NCBI RefSeq assembly: GCF_900538805.1
Contig: NZ_UPZP01000013.1
Coordinates: forward strand, 1-33,556
Direction of reading: 5' to 3'
Length of the DNA stretch: 33,556 bases
DNA from: an uncultured Dialister sp.
GTDB lineage: Bacteria > Bacillota > Negativicutes > Veillonellales > Dialisteraceae
Numbering within the stretch: the stretch's first letter is position 1; each line of letters begins with the position of its first letter. The translations under genes were made by a program, and so were the position numbers. Shown one piece after another: positions 7,228 through 15,375 of the stretch. The notes under the pieces are model-generated. The model was not told where the DNA came from, ran no database searches, and was given only the letters and a program-made list of their open reading frames with translations.

Positions 7228-7255
7228 TTCTATCATCTATCGTCTATCGTCTCCC
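7228..7255. repeat. Heptad repeat (CTATCRT)
   Basis: Tandem 7-bp units CTATCAT, CTATCGT, CTATCGT (GATAGNN on the other strand) lie between the divergent tyrS and LysR genes. Similar runs occur at 9298-9350 and 14357-14400. Confidence 0.7.
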
Positions 7256-7279
7256 CTTTCCGCCGGAGGAAAATCATCC

Positions 7280-7285
7280 TATAAT
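7280..7285 (+). promoter_or_regulatory. Possible -10 box of the LysR-family gene
   Basis: TATAAT lies 38 bp upstream of the ATG. TTTCCG is present 17 bp further upstream but is a poor -35. Confidence 0.45.
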
Positions 7286-7322
7286 AAAAGGAAATCCCCA
7301 TCTTTCCATGAAGGAGAATCCC

Positions 7323-8246
7323 ATGACACTGCAGCAGCTTCGATATGTGATTGCCATCGTGCAGGCAGGCTCGTTCAACATGGCGGCCCGGCAGCTTTTC
7401 ATTTCCCAGCCCTCCCTTTCCAAGTCCATGGCGGAGCTGGAAAAGGAAATGGGCATCGCCCTCTTCCAGCGCACCAGCCGGGGCACCCTTCTTACGGAGG
7501 AAGGGGTGAAATTCCTTTCCTACGCCCGGCAGGTGGTGGAGCAGGCAGACCTTCTGGAAAATGCTTACAAGAAAGGGCCCCCTTTAAAACGGGTCTTTGC
7601 GGTATCCTCCCAGCACTACGCCTTCGTGGTGAATGCCTTCGTGGCCCTGGTGAAGGAATACGGACGGGAGAAATACGAATTCACCCTCCGGGAGTCCCGC
7701 ACTTATGATATTATCGAAGACGTGCGGCTGGGGCGGAGCGAACTGGGCATTCTCTTTCTTGACCATTTCCGGGAAAGCGTGCTCCTCCATATCCTGAAGG
7801 AAGCGGACATGGAATTTCGTCCCCTCTTCAAAGCGCCGGTACACGTATTTCTCAGCCGCCGCCACCCCCTGGCCTCCCGCTCCAAAGTCACCCTGGAGGA
7901 CCTTCTCCCCTATCCCCGTCTCACCTATGAACAGGGCATCCACAACTCCCTCTACTTTTCCGAAGAGCCCCTCATCCAGGAGTACAGCCCCAAAAACATC
8001 GTAGTCACCGACAGGGCCACTCTTTTCAACCTGCTCATTGGCCTTGACGGCTACACCATCTGCTCCGGCATTCTAAGCGAAGACCTGAACGGCACGGACA
8101 TCCTCTCGCTCCCGCTGGAGAGCAGCGAGGAAATGACCCTGGGCTGCATCACTCTCAAAGGCACTGTCCTCCGCGGCATGGCTGCCCGGTACATGGACCA
8201 TCTGGAATCCTACATCAGCCATCTGGAAGGAATCACGCTGCCCTGA
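7323..8246 (+). CDS. LysR-family transcriptional regulator
   Basis: This 307-residue protein has the N-terminal winged helix-turn-helix of the family: LQQLRYVIAIVQAGSFNMAA, then QPSLSKSMAELEKEMGIALF in the first 60 residues. The effector-binding domain follows from about residue 85. It includes the family-typical LGILFLDHF and HPLASRSKVTLEDLLPYPR segments. The chosen ATG follows AAGGAG; an in-frame ATG five codons upstream overlaps that site. It lies 86 bp upstream of the D-2-hydroxyacid dehydrogenase on the same strand, so it may regulate that gene. The effector is unknown. Confidence 0.93.
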   Translation: MTLQQLRYVIAIVQAGSFNMAARQLFISQPSLSKSMAELEKEMGIALFQRTSRGTLLTEEGVKFLSYARQVVEQADLLENAYKKGPPLKRVFAVSSQHYAFVVNAFVALVKEYGREKYEFTLRESRTYDIIEDVRLGRSELGILFLDHFRESVLLHILKEADMEFRPLFKAPVHVFLSRRHPLASRSKVTLEDLLPYPRLTYEQGIHNSLYFSEEPLIQEYSPKNIVVTDRATLFNLLIGLDGYTICSGILSEDLNGTDILSLPLESSEEMTLGCITLKGTVLRGMAARYMDHLESYISHLEGITLP

Positions 8247-8332
8247 ACGGGGCAGATGTAAAAGAAGCACTGCCGATTCCTTTCGCAGCCTCATCTGAAT
8301 TACCTATACCTATAAATCAAGGAGTAAAAACC

Positions 8333-9304
8333 ATGAACATTGTCATTGCACCGTCCATCAAAGAAACCTATGAAAAAGATATTCTCTCCCTCTTCCCGGA
8401 CGCTTCCATTTCCTGGCTGGAAGAATTGGATGAAAAAGAAAGAAAAGAGGCCCTGAAAAAGGCGGACATTGTGCTTTCCCGAAATATTGTGGGAGACATC
8501 AGGAAAGATGAAATCCCCCTCCTCTCCAGGCCATCCATGGTGCAGACCACCAGGACCGGCGTGGACCATCTGGATTTCAAAAAGCTGCCGGAAAACATCC
8601 GCCTCTACTGCAATTCCGGCGGCTGGGCAAGGGGCATTGCAGAGTCCGCCTGCGGCATGATTATCGCCCTGAACCGCTGCCTTCGGGAACAGCTCCATGA
8701 TCTGCAGCAGGGAGAATTCCATATCCTTGGCTACCACCAGAAACTCCTTTCCGAACAGACCGTGCTCATCGCAGGTTTCGGCGGCATCGGACAGGCGGTG
8801 GCCGAAGTACTCTTTCCCTTCCACTGCCGCCTTGCCGCCATCTCCCGCCGCCGGCCAAAGTCCCCTCTCCTTGACAAAGCCTATACCATGGAAGAACTGG
8901 AAGAGGCAGTGAAGAAAGCGGACGTACTGGTGCTTGCCCTGCCGCTTACAAAGGAAACGGAGGGAATCATAAGCCGCCATATTCTCTCCCTCATGAAGGA
9001 TGATGCCATGATTGTGGATGTCGCCCGGGCCCATCTCATTGAGAGAGAGGCCCTTTGGGAAAAAGTGAAGACCTGCCCCCATTTCCATGTGGCCATGGAT
9101 GTGTGGTGGGAAGAAAATGAAGCGTACCCCAGGAATGGCGACCCTCTCCTTGCCTTCCCCAACGTCATCGGCAGCGCCCACAATGCAGAAATGAGCCGCA
9201 CCGCCCACCGGGAAGCCCTCATGAACGCCCTCGAAAACATCCGTGCCTTTATGGACGGAAAGCCGGTGAAGGGAAAGGTGAACAGGGAAGAGTATAGAAG
9301 ATAG
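8333..9304 (+). CDS. D-isomer-specific 2-hydroxyacid dehydrogenase
   Basis: At 323 residues this matches the D-2-hydroxyacid dehydrogenase family, which reduces 2-keto acids with NAD(P)H in the cytosol. The Rossmann motif GFGGIG is at 148-153. The catalytic residues are Arg232 in DVARAHLIE, Glu260 or Glu261 in DVWWEE, and His283 in GSAHNAE. The spacing from Arg to Glu to His (about 29 and 22) fits the family. A Trp pair near the Glu is unusual and may shape substrate choice. AAGGAG precedes the ATG. It follows the LysR gene and ends before a bidirectional terminator. The substrate cannot be read from the sequence. Confidence 0.9.
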   Translation: MNIVIAPSIKETYEKDILSLFPDASISWLEELDEKERKEALKKADIVLSRNIVGDIRKDEIPLLSRPSMVQTTRTGVDHLDFKKLPENIRLYCNSGGWARGIAESACGMIIALNRCLREQLHDLQQGEFHILGYHQKLLSEQTVLIAGFGGIGQAVAEVLFPFHCRLAAISRRRPKSPLLDKAYTMEELEEAVKKADVLVLALPLTKETEGIISRHILSLMKDDAMIVDVARAHLIEREALWEKVKTCPHFHVAMDVWWEENEAYPRNGDPLLAFPNVIGSAHNAEMSRTAHREALMNALENIRAFMDGKPVKGKVNREEYRR

Positions 9305-9350
9305 AAATTAGAAGATAGATGATAGATAATAGAAGATAGAAGATAGAATT
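9298..9350. repeat. Heptad repeat (GATAGAN)
   Basis: Repeated GATAGAA, GATAGAT and GATAATAG-like units overlap the last codons and stop of the dehydrogenase gene and run into the spacer. Confidence 0.65.
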
Positions 9351-9372
9351 GAGATTTTGAGGTTTGAGCAAT

Positions 9373-9410
9373 AAAAAGCAGGCCATTCCACGGGATGAGC
9401 CTGCTTTTTC
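9373..9410. terminator. Bidirectional terminator between convergent genes
   Basis: AAAAAGCAGGC and GCCTGCTTTTT are perfect 11-bp arms around a 15-base loop, with T-runs on both strands. It serves the dehydrogenase gene on the left and the methionine-synthase-like gene on the right. Confidence 0.9.
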
Positions 9411-9425
9411 ATTGGTCATTCTATT

Positions 9426-10550
9426 TCATGCGTCCTGCCAGACCTCTTCCGCCACCTGGCAGACCAGGCGGATTTTGGCCCACTGTTCTTCTTCGGTGAG
9501 GATATTCCCTTCTTCCGTGGAAGCGAATCCGCACTGGGGGCTGAGGCAGAGGTGGTCCAGGGGCACATAGGCGGAGGCTTCTTTGATTCTTGCCTTCAGG
9601 TCCTCCGGATTTTCCAGGGCCGCAGTTTTGCTGGTAATGAGTCCCAGCACCACTTTCTGTCCATTGATAAAGCGGAGGGGTTTGAAATCGCCGGCCCGGT
9701 CACTGTCGTATTCCAGGAAGAAGCCATCCACATGGCAGGAGCCAAAGAGAATTTCCGCCACCGGTTCATAGCCGCCGGAGGAGAACCAGGTGGAGCGGAA
9801 GTTGCCGCGGCAGATGTGCATGGTGATGGTCAAATCGTCCGGCTTATCCCGAAGGATTTCATTCAGCACTTCCACATATTTCCTCTTGATATGCTCCAAA
9901 TCCGCGCCCCTTGCCCGGTAAGCATCGGTTTTTTCCTTGGAGCAGAATTCGCCCCAGGAGGTATCGTCAAACTGCAGGTACCGGCAGCCTTCATCGTAGA
10001 AAGCCTTCACCGCCTTCCGGTAGGTGCTGATGATATCCTGGAAAAGGACGTCTTCCTTTCCTGCATACAGATCCGGCAGCTTCGGATTTTCTTCCCGCAC
10101 GCAGGTCATGAGGTGAAGCATGGAGGGAGAGGGAATGGTCATCTTGGCCACATGGTCTTCATCTTCCAGAGATTTCAGGAAACGGAAATGGGCAAGGAAG
10201 GGATGGTCTTTCGGGAAATCCAGCTCCCCTGTAATGCGGAAAGTGGTGGCCTTGGGCTGCTTTCCTTCAAAATGGACGGACCATGCCTTCGCCGCCACCT
10301 GCTCACAGCCCGTCAGAGCTGCCAGGAAATCCAGATGCCAGAAGGAGCGGCGGAACTCTCCGTCCGTAAAGTCGCGGAGGCCATTGGCCTTTTCCTTCTC
10401 CACCAGGATGCGGATTTCCCTGTCCTCCACCGCCTTAAGCTCCCTGGCGGAAATCCGCCCTTCCTCAAAGGCAGCCCGCGCATCCTTCAGCGCCTGCGGT
10501 CTTAAAAAGCTGCCTACTATATCTTTGCGAAATGGAATCTTCTTCGTCAT
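9426..10550 (-). CDS. Cobalamin-independent methionine synthase (MetE) catalytic-core family protein
   Basis: This 374-residue protein matches the YxjG/YxjH type: only the C-terminal catalytic barrel of MetE, without the N-terminal half of the 750-residue enzyme. The zinc ligands are visible as His245 and Cys247 (MHICRGN), Glu280 (FFLEYDSD) and Cys340 (LSPQCGF). QFDDTSW (193-199) lies in the substrate pocket. Such proteins transfer a methyl group to homocysteine or a related thiol; the donor is not established for this branch. The ATG follows AGGAGG. Upstream I see no S-box. A weak TGG-TAGGAT lies at 10583-10591 on the minus strand. Confidence 0.87.
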   Translation of the reverse strand: MTKKIPFRKDIVGSFLRPQALKDARAAFEEGRISARELKAVEDREIRILVEKEKANGLRDFTDGEFRRSFWHLDFLAALTGCEQVAAKAWSVHFEGKQPKATTFRITGELDFPKDHPFLAHFRFLKSLEDEDHVAKMTIPSPSMLHLMTCVREENPKLPDLYAGKEDVLFQDIISTYRKAVKAFYDEGCRYLQFDDTSWGEFCSKEKTDAYRARGADLEHIKRKYVEVLNEILRDKPDDLTITMHICRGNFRSTWFSSGGYEPVAEILFGSCHVDGFFLEYDSDRAGDFKPLRFINGQKVVLGLITSKTAALENPEDLKARIKEASAYVPLDHLCLSPQCGFASTEEGNILTEEEQWAKIRLVCQVAEEVWQDA

Positions 10551-10684
10551 ATGTTTTGCCTCCTGTGATTTCTGATGGGTTTATCCTACCATAGAAAGCG
10601 CGATATGCGTTAATATATGAAAATCATGGGTAGATATAGTTTGAAGTTATAGCCAACATGAAAGGGGACGCTTTCGCGTCCCCG

Positions 10685-10755
10685 GGTTCAAAAGGTTCAG
10701 AAGGTTCAAAGGGTTCAGAGGGTGGTGGTATCACCGCCTACAGCGGTGAAGAATA
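10685..10755 (+). repeat. Nonamer repeat followed by a perfect hairpin
   Basis: GGTTCAAAA, GGTTCAGAA, GGTTCAAAG, GGTTCAGAG and GGTGGTGGT are followed by TCACCGC/GCGGTGA arms around CTACA. It is the cleanest copy of the nonamer composite. No gene is visible between 10551 and 10864. Confidence 0.8.
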
Positions 10756-10825
10756 TAGGTCGCTTCGCGGCCGACCTTATACTCTATCTTTCCTGCTTCA
10801 CACTTGCGGGAAGAAATTCCACGGT

Positions 10826-10860
10826 AAGCGGATAGCGGATAGCGGATAGCGGATAGCGGC
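10826..10860 (+). repeat. Heptad repeat (GCGGATA)
   Basis: Four to five tandem GCGGATA units end five bases before the stop codon of the leucine-rich-repeat gene. The same 7-bp unit occurs singly near 2478 and 27500. Confidence 0.85.
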
Positions 10861-10864
10861 CCCC

Positions 10865-13800
10865 CTAATCCCAGCATTCCACGGGAATGCCGTTTTCCAT
10901 GCAGTAGGTATAGGCGGAGCTGTCTCTTTCGCATCTCACGGTGACCGGCGTATTTTTGAATACGTTTTTCCCTATCCCCCGAAGGTTTGAGGGGAGTGTG
11001 ATGGTCCTAAGATTCGGGCAGTCTGCAAAGGCTTCATCTTCCAGCCGGTACAGATAATTTCCCAGTTCCACATAGGTCAGTGCCCAGCAGCCCTTAAAGG
11101 CGCCGGCCCATACTTCCCGCACCTTTTCCCCGTAGAAAGCAATGAGCTCGGAAGAAGCGAAGGCATTTTCACCGATGTATTCAATATTTGTACCGCCGTT
11201 CACGTAGAGGAGAGCTGCATGGAGGCAGGTGTCGGTGCAGATGTAATTGTGGAAGCCCATGGACCAGGGATAAATGAGGATATTCCGTTTTCCGTCTTTC
11301 GATGTATACACCGGCTGTTGGGGATTCTCCCTGATGGCTTCGGCCATGGCTTCCCGGTCATAGTCTCCGTTCTTTTCCGCCTGGATTCTTATGAAATAGA
11401 TTCGTCTGCCCCTGTCTTCCATTTCCTTTCCATGGCTGTCCACCGGAATGCCGCGGATACTCGCGGCAGCCGGTGCAATGCGCTTGAAATCGTCCAGGAA
11501 TCCGCTCTGGCTGTAGAATTTGGAATCATTGTAAATGCGCCAGTGATTTTTAGCCCAGCCCTTCAATTTCCACTGCTCCTCTTCCGCTTCCCTTGCAAGG
11601 GGTGATTTTTCTCCCTTCAGGAAATAGGGAATATGGTTTTCCCGGCAGTAGGTTTCCCAGGCGCTTCCCGGCAGGCAGCACACCGTGATTTCATCACCTT
11701 CAAAGACCCCTTCCCCGATGCGGCAGTCCTTCTGGAGAAGTTCCATGAAATGGAGGTCCCGGCAGTGGGCAAAGGCATGGTCTCCCACAGAGGAAAGAGA
11801 AGATGGCAGCTCTGCCTTGGCCAGGTAAAGCAGTCCTTCAAAGGCACGGGCCCCGATCGTTTCAAGGCCCTCATCCGCCTTCATCTGATACAGGGTGGAT
11901 TTTTGGAAACAGGATTCCCCGATTTCTTTGATATCCCCCTTCAGATGGAGATAGCAGATGGGCGCTCTGGTGAAGGCACCCCGGTCCAGTTTCGTATAGA
12001 AAGCGGCTTCTCCGTTTTCCGGAACGTGGATGACTTCTGGAAAGCGGTCATCATCCTCTTCCATGAGCTTTGAAATATCCGGAAGGAGCCGCCTGTATTC
12101 CACCGGCAGGTCCGGGTGTTCTTTAGCGGAAATGATATGCCTGGCGCCTTCCATCGTAAAAATGGTGGTATGACTTTCCAGAAGGTCTCTTTCTTCCATA
12201 TATTCATAGGCCCTGCCGGCAAGAGGAATATCAAGCCGTACTTCCGATTTCCGGTCCTCATCATCCTCCACCATGGTTTCCGGCGAAAGTTCCACCACCA
12301 TTTTCCCCTCTGCCGCAGAAAGGGGATACACCGACACGGAGGAAGGGATGGAAAGTTTCTTCAAAGAAGGCAGGCGGTAAAAAGCGTGTCTGCCGATGGT
12401 CCTAAGGCTCTTTGGCAGTCTGATTTCCTTCAGGTTTCTGCAGTAGCAGAAGCCGTAGTCCGAAATGGCCGTCACCCCTTCCGGAACTATAATAGATTCA
12501 TCGTCCCGGTGGTAGAAATAGAAAGAAGGAATGGTGCCTCCTTCTCCTATATCCCCGGATTTTCCCTTCTGAATGACAATTTCTTCCGTTTCCTTCTTTA
12601 ATTCATCCATAAGGTCATAGGGAAATCTTGTTTCCACGCCCTCCAGGGCAGCAGCAATGTCTCCTGCCTGGGGAAGAAGCTCCCGGTCCATGATTTCATC
12701 AAGCGCCTGACCTCCTTCCTTTATCCGCCTGAGGAGCGCAGAAAGAGGAAGTCCCCTCTGCTTTTCGTAAGACGCAAGCACCGCCATGGAAAGTTCGTAC
12801 TTCACCTTTTCCAAAGCCCCCGCAAGGCCGAAGGCTTCGGCTATGCGGTCGGCTGTGCCGTCTTTGTCCCTGCCGAAGGCATAAAAGAGCTTGTAGGAAA
12901 GCATATCGCAGGGATTATGGGCCAGGGCATAGGCTGCCCCCTCCTTCCAGCGTCCTTTTTCCAGCTCTCCATTTTGGATGGCGGAAAGGATCCGCGCCGG
13001 CACTCCGATGTCCTTCTCATCCAAAGGCAGGAGGTTCAGCCGATCCGCTGCATCCATCACCAGGGCTCCTGCTGCTTTTCGATAGGCCGCCATAAAGGAT
13101 TTCATGAGGTCCTCCGATGCATAAAGGTCCTCCAGCGCCCGCCTTTCCTGGCTGTTCGTAAAGGCATTGCCAATGGCATTGAAGAGGCTGTGGCCTGCAC
13201 CGATGACCAGATTGGCAATGCCGGCGGTAATCATGCCTTCAATGGCGCCGCCTATACCGAAACCGCCGCCCATAATCCGGCCTCTGTATTCCCTGCGGAG
13301 CTCCCGGTACTTCCGGGCCGCCTCGGCGCTGCCTGTAATTTCTCCCACCTTCCCCAGAAGAAACTCGATGAAATCCTGCCAGGCATCCAATGCAGAAGGG
13401 GCCCCTTCCTTTGTGTCCCTGGCCATGAAATTTTGGAATTCCAAACCGTAAATGCCCCGGCCCATGAGGAGGGACGATTCCTTTTTAAAGAGACTTCCAA
13501 AGAGCTCCGTCACCGCTTTTTCATCGGAAACAAATTGAAGAAGTCCCTTCACATCTCCCTCACCCAGGTAAATGCGCCTCAGCTCCTCCGTAGTCTTTGC
13601 TTCAGCCATCATGACCTTGAACAGACGGAAAAACCCCACCTGCCGCTCATCGTATTCAAAATGGCAGCCGTCCATATCAAAAGCATAGACACCCCTTTCC
13701 CCGTCATGGAAAGGACGGAGAGATTCGCTGTCGTCTTCAGGAGAACAGAAAATAGGATAAATTTTTTCTTCCTTCTTCTCATTCACCTTCTTCAAAAGAT

Positions 13801-13921
13801 CATCCAAAGAAAGGCCCTCCGTAGATGAAGACCCTTCCGCCGAAGAAGGCACCGGCGTCCCGCAGTGGGGGCAGAATTTCGAACCATCAGGCAGCGGTTT
13901 TCCGCAGTTCATGCAAAACAT
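10865..13921 (-). CDS. Zinc-ribbon and BspA-type leucine-rich-repeat protein
   Basis: This 1018-residue protein has no signal peptide. It opens with a zinc ribbon (Cys3, Cys6, Cys17, Cys20; CMNCGKPLP...FCPHCGTPVP). A Ser/Glu linker follows, then a helical region of about 60-470 containing a Gly-rich hydrophobic stretch at 218-250 that could insert in a membrane or pack as a glycine zipper. Three separate BspA-like repeat blocks lie at 478-532, 660-768 and 905-1018, with the signature 'I....AF..C..L..i.LP..l..IG'. The blocks are split by non-repeat segments, and two end with a similar 'Y-C-x-E-N-x-I-P' segment. BspA repeats usually sit on surface proteins, but the ribbon suggests a cytosolic N-terminus. 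The ATG follows GAGGAGG. It is a single gene; its function is unknown. Confidence 0.85.
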   Translation of the reverse strand: MFCMNCGKPLPDGSKFCPHCGTPVPSSAEGSSSTEGLSLDDLLKKVNEKKEEKIYPIFCSPEDDSESLRPFHDGERGVYAFDMDGCHFEYDERQVGFFRLFKVMMAEAKTTEELRRIYLGEGDVKGLLQFVSDEKAVTELFGSLFKKESSLLMGRGIYGLEFQNFMARDTKEGAPSALDAWQDFIEFLLGKVGEITGSAEAARKYRELRREYRGRIMGGGFGIGGAIEGMITAGIANLVIGAGHSLFNAIGNAFTNSQERRALEDLYASEDLMKSFMAAYRKAAGALVMDAADRLNLLPLDEKDIGVPARILSAIQNGELEKGRWKEGAAYALAHNPCDMLSYKLFYAFGRDKDGTADRIAEAFGLAGALEKVKYELSMAVLASYEKQRGLPLSALLRRIKEGGQALDEIMDRELLPQAGDIAAALEGVETRFPYDLMDELKKETEEIVIQKGKSGDIGEGGTIPSFYFYHRDDESIIVPEGVTAISDYGFCYCRNLKEIRLPKSLRTIGRHAFYRLPSLKKLSIPSSVSVYPLSAAEGKMVVELSPETMVEDDEDRKSEVRLDIPLAGRAYEYMEERDLLESHTTIFTMEGARHIISAKEHPDLPVEYRRLLPDISKLMEEDDDRFPEVIHVPENGEAAFYTKLDRGAFTRAPICYLHLKGDIKEIGESCFQKSTLYQMKADEGLETIGARAFEGLLYLAKAELPSSLSSVGDHAFAHCRDLHFMELLQKDCRIGEGVFEGDEITVCCLPGSAWETYCRENHIPYFLKGEKSPLAREAEEEQWKLKGWAKNHWRIYNDSKFYSQSGFLDDFKRIAPAAASIRGIPVDSHGKEMEDRGRRIYFIRIQAEKNGDYDREAMAEAIRENPQQPVYTSKDGKRNILIYPWSMGFHNYICTDTCLHAALLYVNGGTNIEYIGENAFASSELIAFYGEKVREVWAGAFKGCWALTYVELGNYLYRLEDEAFADCPNLRTITLPSNLRGIGKNVFKNTPVTVRCERDSSAYTYCMENGIPVECWD

Positions 13922-14038
13922 GGCAATCCTCCTCTGAAATCACAGGTTTCTTATATGTATTTTACTACTCACCGCAGGGGATGTCACATGATAGAAGAGT
14001 CACTCTGCGTTGGAAAACTATATTTTCAAATGCAAGTG

Positions 14039-14075
14039 GGTTCAAAGGGTTCAGAAGGCGGTGGTATCGATGATA
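14039..14075 (+). repeat. Nonamer repeat
   Basis: GGTTCAAAG and GGTTCAGAA are followed by GGCGGTGGTATCGATG, the same tail as the other copies. Confidence 0.7.
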
Positions 14076-14092
14076 GTCGGTTACGGGATGAA

Positions 14093-14300
14093 TGTTCCCC
14101 TGCGCGTCATTCTAAGGAAGCACTGATTAATTCATAGAGTCTGCTTTTATAAGAATTTTTATGCACTGCTTCGTCATGGGGCTCCTTAAATAGCTCGCTA
14201 TTCGCGTCGCCCCATTCCTTGCATTGCATAAAATTTCAAGAATAAAAGCAGACAGTGATTTAATCAGCGCTTCCCTAAGCGTCAGCGAAGAATCTCGGTA
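14093..14300. repeat. Dispersed repeat interrupted by the MITE
   Basis: Joining GCGCGTCATTCTAA (left flank) to GCGTCAGCGAAGAATCTCGG (right flank) rebuilds a sequence of the type CGTCATTCTGAGCGAAGCGAAGAATCTC, a common dispersed bacterial intergenic repeat. A second copy in the opposite orientation, CGAGATCCTTCGCTTTACCC then AGGATGACG, lies at 27434-27462. Confidence 0.6.
14112..14278. mobile_element. 159-bp MITE with terminal inverted repeats and CTAA duplication
   Basis: The element spans 14116-14274. Its ends GGAAGCACTGATTAA and TTAATCAGCGCTTCC are inverted repeats. Homology between the arms continues inward (TCTGCTTTTAT, TTTTATGCA, GGGGC) to a central AATAGC-TC-GCTATT, so the whole element folds into one long hairpin. 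CTAA is repeated directly at 14112-14115 and 14275-14278. There is no transposase frame. The YTAR-type tetramer and GGAAG ends point to mobilisation by an IS5-like transposase elsewhere in the genome (inference). Confidence 0.85.
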
Positions 14301-14356
14301 CATGGAGCATTTGAGACAATCGCCGTAAATTCCAGTCGGCAGGAAGGAGCCGCCGT

Positions 14357-14400
14357 CTATCATCTATCATCTATCTTCTATCTTCTTTCGTCTATCGTCT
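14357..14400. repeat. Heptad repeat (CTATCAT/CTATCTT)
   Basis: Six 7-bp units (CTATCAT, CTATCAT, CTATCTT, CTATCTT, CTTTCGT, CTATCGT) lie directly next to the secF terminator. Confidence 0.8.
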
Positions 14401-14405
14401 CCCCA

Positions 14406-14439
14406 CAAAAAAAGACCTCCCTTAAAGGGAAGTCTTTTA
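14406..14439 (-). terminator. Terminator of the queA-secF operon
   Basis: AAGAC-TCCC and GGGA-GTCTT arms with short mismatches enclose a small loop, with a run of seven T on the minus strand, ten bases after the secF stop. Confidence 0.9.
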
Positions 14440-14448
14440 CTGTGCCTA

Positions 14449-15375
14449 TCAGGCTTTTGCTTTTTTCGCCTTCACCACATGGGGTTCATTTCTCTGGCTG
14501 TGAAGGTGTTCATGCCAGGTCACCCAGATGCTGGATGCCACGCAGATGGAGGAATAGGCGCCGGAGATGAAGCCGATGAGCATGACCAGGGCGAAGTTCT
14601 TTGTGGTGTCCCCGCCGAAGAAGTAAAGGGATGCCACGCAGAAGAGGGTGGTGGTCAGGGTGTAGAGGGAGCGGCGGATGGTCTGGTGAATGGAATCGTT
14701 CGCCAGGGTAGCAAAGCTGTCGGTCCTTCTGTGGGTGTGAAGGTTTTCACGGATTCGGTCGAAAATAACCACCGATTCGTTCATGGAGTAGCCAAGAACG
14801 GTGAGAATGGCCGCCAGGAAGGAGGCGTCCACTTCCAGATGGAAGAAGGCGAAGACCCCCAGTACCATGAGAATATCATGGCAGATGGCCACAATGGCGG
14901 AAATGGCGATTCTGTGTTCAAAGCGAATGGACATGTAGAGAATCATGGCACCGAAGGAAATGAGCACGTTCAAGAGTGTGCTCTTGGTCACTTCAGAGCC
15001 GATGACGGCGCCTACCGTTTCGATACGCTTCACTTCCGCGCCGCCTACCTTGTCATTCACATGGGACACCACGGTCTGTGCTTCCTCTGAGGACAGGTTT
15101 CTGGTGCGGATAATCACGTCGTCCCCGGATTCACCGGAAATGTTGCCGGAAAGCTGGATGGTGGAGGTCTGCAGGCCGTCCTGGCGGAGGCCGTCACGGA
15201 CCTGCTCTACGGTGACCGGCTGGGAGAAGCCCAGTTCCAGAATGGTGCCACCAGTGAAATCGATGCCCCAGTTGAAGCGGAACATGATGATGGAAATAAT
15301 GGAGAGTACCACGAGGATGCCGGAGAAGGTAAACCAGATTTTTTTATGGCCGATGAAATCGAAATTCTTAAACAT
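14449..15375 (-). CDS. secF: Protein translocase subunit SecF
   Basis: This 308-residue inner-membrane protein works with SecD and YajC to help SecYEG-dependent export using the proton gradient. Its first membrane segment is at about 13-32. GIDFTGGTILEL opens the periplasmic domain, and GYSMNESVVIFDRIREN is the family signature in the membrane part. Length is normal. Its ATG shares one base with the secD stop (TAATG), so the two genes are translationally coupled. It is the last gene of the operon. Confidence 0.97.
   Translation of the reverse strand: MFKNFDFIGHKKIWFTFSGILVVLSIISIIMFRFNWGIDFTGGTILELGFSQPVTVEQVRDGLRQDGLQTSTIQLSGNISGESGDDVIIRTRNLSSEEAQTVVSHVNDKVGGAEVKRIETVGAVIGSEVTKSTLLNVLISFGAMILYMSIRFEHRIAISAIVAICHDILMVLGVFAFFHLEVDASFLAAILTVLGYSMNESVVIFDRIRENLHTHRRTDSFATLANDSIHQTIRRSLYTLTTTLFCVASLYFFGGDTTKNFALVMLIGFISGAYSSICVASSIWVTWHEHLHSQRNEPHVVKAKKAKA

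Noticed and set aside
7115..7322. T-box leader upstream of tyrS
   Set aside because: I looked for the conserved T-box sequence and an antiterminator/terminator pair and found neither; the space is short and shared with the LysR promoter.
10551..10660. S-box (SAM) riboswitch before the methionine-synthase-like gene
   Set aside because: No terminator hairpin or S-box core elements are visible, and the leader is short.
14116..14274. Long hairpin as a non-coding RNA gene
   Set aside because: The inverted ends, flanking CTAA duplication and further copies explain it better as a MITE, although it may be transcribed by read-through.
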